DNA of 5,314 nt, from assembly GCA_937897265.1 (NCBI GenBank), contig CALCPT010000580.1, positions 1-5,314 of the forward strand, given 5' to 3'. Below are positions 5,144 to 5,314 of the stretch, in pieces (the first letter of the stretch is position 1; the number at the start of each line of letters is the position of its first letter). The stretch is from an uncultured Alcaligenaceae bacterium. GTDB lineage: Bacteria; Pseudomonadota; Gammaproteobacteria; Burkholderiales; Burkholderiaceae_B. Position numbers and translations under genes: made by a program. The notes under the pieces were generated by a model, which saw nothing but the letters and a program-made list of their open reading frames with translations, was not told the DNA's origin and searched no databases.

Positions 5144-5314
5144 TTGGATGGGCAAAACGAATTTAAAGAGATTTTACCAGGTGCAATTGTTTTGGGATCG
5201 AGGTTTAATGGAACGATGACCGATATGGATGGGAAATTTAGTATATTTCTTGAGGATTCTCTTAAAGAATTAAGTTTAAAATATGTTGGTTTTTCAGATT
5301 TGAATTTGGACCTA
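5144..5314 (+). CDS. Carboxypeptidase-like regulatory domain, probably TonB-dependent receptor N-terminus, partial at both ends
   Basis: A new frame opens after a TGA at 5135-5137 and stays open to the window edge. It reads LDGQNEFKEILPGAIVLGSR, FNGTMTDMDGKFSIFLEDSL and KELSLKYVGFSDLNLD. This is the carboxypeptidase D regulatory-like beta-sandwich repeat. The pattern LPGA-x-V-x-x-x-G-T-x-TD-x-DG-x-F-x-I followed by L-x-x-x-YVGF is typical of the N-terminal extension of SusC-like and other TonB-dependent outer-membrane receptors of Bacteroidota, which import glycans or siderophores with a lipoprotein partner. No start codon, signal peptide or TonB box is visible, and the 3' end is cut by the window. 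The DNA is very AT-rich (16 G or C of 60 at 5221-5280), as in Flavobacteriia. It could instead be a stand-alone carboxypeptidase-regulatory-domain protein. Confidence 0.65.
   Translation, partial: MDGQNEFKEILPGAIVLGSRFNGTMTDMDGKFSIFLEDSLKELSLKYVGFSDLNLDL

Noticed and set aside
3590..5314. Horizontally acquired island or novel defence/metabolic system
   Set aside because: No integrase, transposase, terminal repeats, tRNA target or intact gene was found. All recognisable pieces are interiors of ordinary housekeeping, transport or hydrolase genes from different sources.

Overview
The window falls into two parts of different kinds. Positions 1 to about 3590 are a clean, compact bacterial operon of moderate GC; the 60 bases at 1981-2040 contain 34 G or C. 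It encodes four components of a branched-chain amino acid (Liv/HAAT) type ABC transporter: livH (5' end cut by the window edge), livM, livG and livF. These are followed by the N-terminal third of an AMP-forming acyl-CoA synthetase/CoA ligase. The genes abut or overlap by 4 bases (ATGA), as expected for one translationally coupled transcript. Gene order, protein style and codon use suggest a betaproteobacterium, probably Burkholderiales; this is inference, not proof. A CoA ligase one base after livF suggests that the transporter imports a carboxylic acid (aromatic, alicyclic or short-chain) that is activated to its CoA thioester on entry, rather than an amino acid.

From about 3590 to the right end the sequence stops behaving like a chromosome. 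It reads as a chain of short pieces, mostly about 70 to 340 bases, each carrying an internal piece of an unrelated gene with no natural start or end. In order these are: a gamma-glutamyltransferase piece on the minus strand (about 3591-3719); a short unassigned minus-strand coding-like piece (3720-3791); an alkaline phosphatase/type I phosphodiesterase superfamily piece on the minus strand (about 3792-4104); the C-terminal transmembrane part of an RND efflux pump on the plus strand (about 4105-4443); an unassigned coding-like piece (4444-4569); a periplasmic porter piece of an RND pump (about 4570-4884), which should precede the earlier RND piece in a real gene; an AT-rich coding-like piece whose frame stays open past two of its TAA codons if TAA is read as glutamine (about 4885-5143); and the start of a Bacteroidota-style TonB-receptor carboxypeptidase-like domain (about 5144-5314).

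Composition jumps with the pieces. Line 4321-4380 has 42 G or C in 60, line 5041-5100 has 19, and line 5221-5280 has 16. The GC-rich pieces would suit Verrucomicrobiota, Planctomycetota or another high-GC group, the last piece Bacteroidota, and the AT-rich piece possibly a ciliate. The most economical explanation is a metagenomic contig in which a genuine betaproteobacterial operon has been joined to read-sized fragments of several organisms, by misassembly or by chimeras formed during library preparation or amplification.

I do not see a new biological system. The points worth a second look are the junctions themselves, the possible alternative-code segment, the unusual LivG signature motif and the transporter-plus-CoA-ligase linkage. 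No RNA genes, CRISPR arrays, insertion sequences, terminators or convincing promoters were seen.
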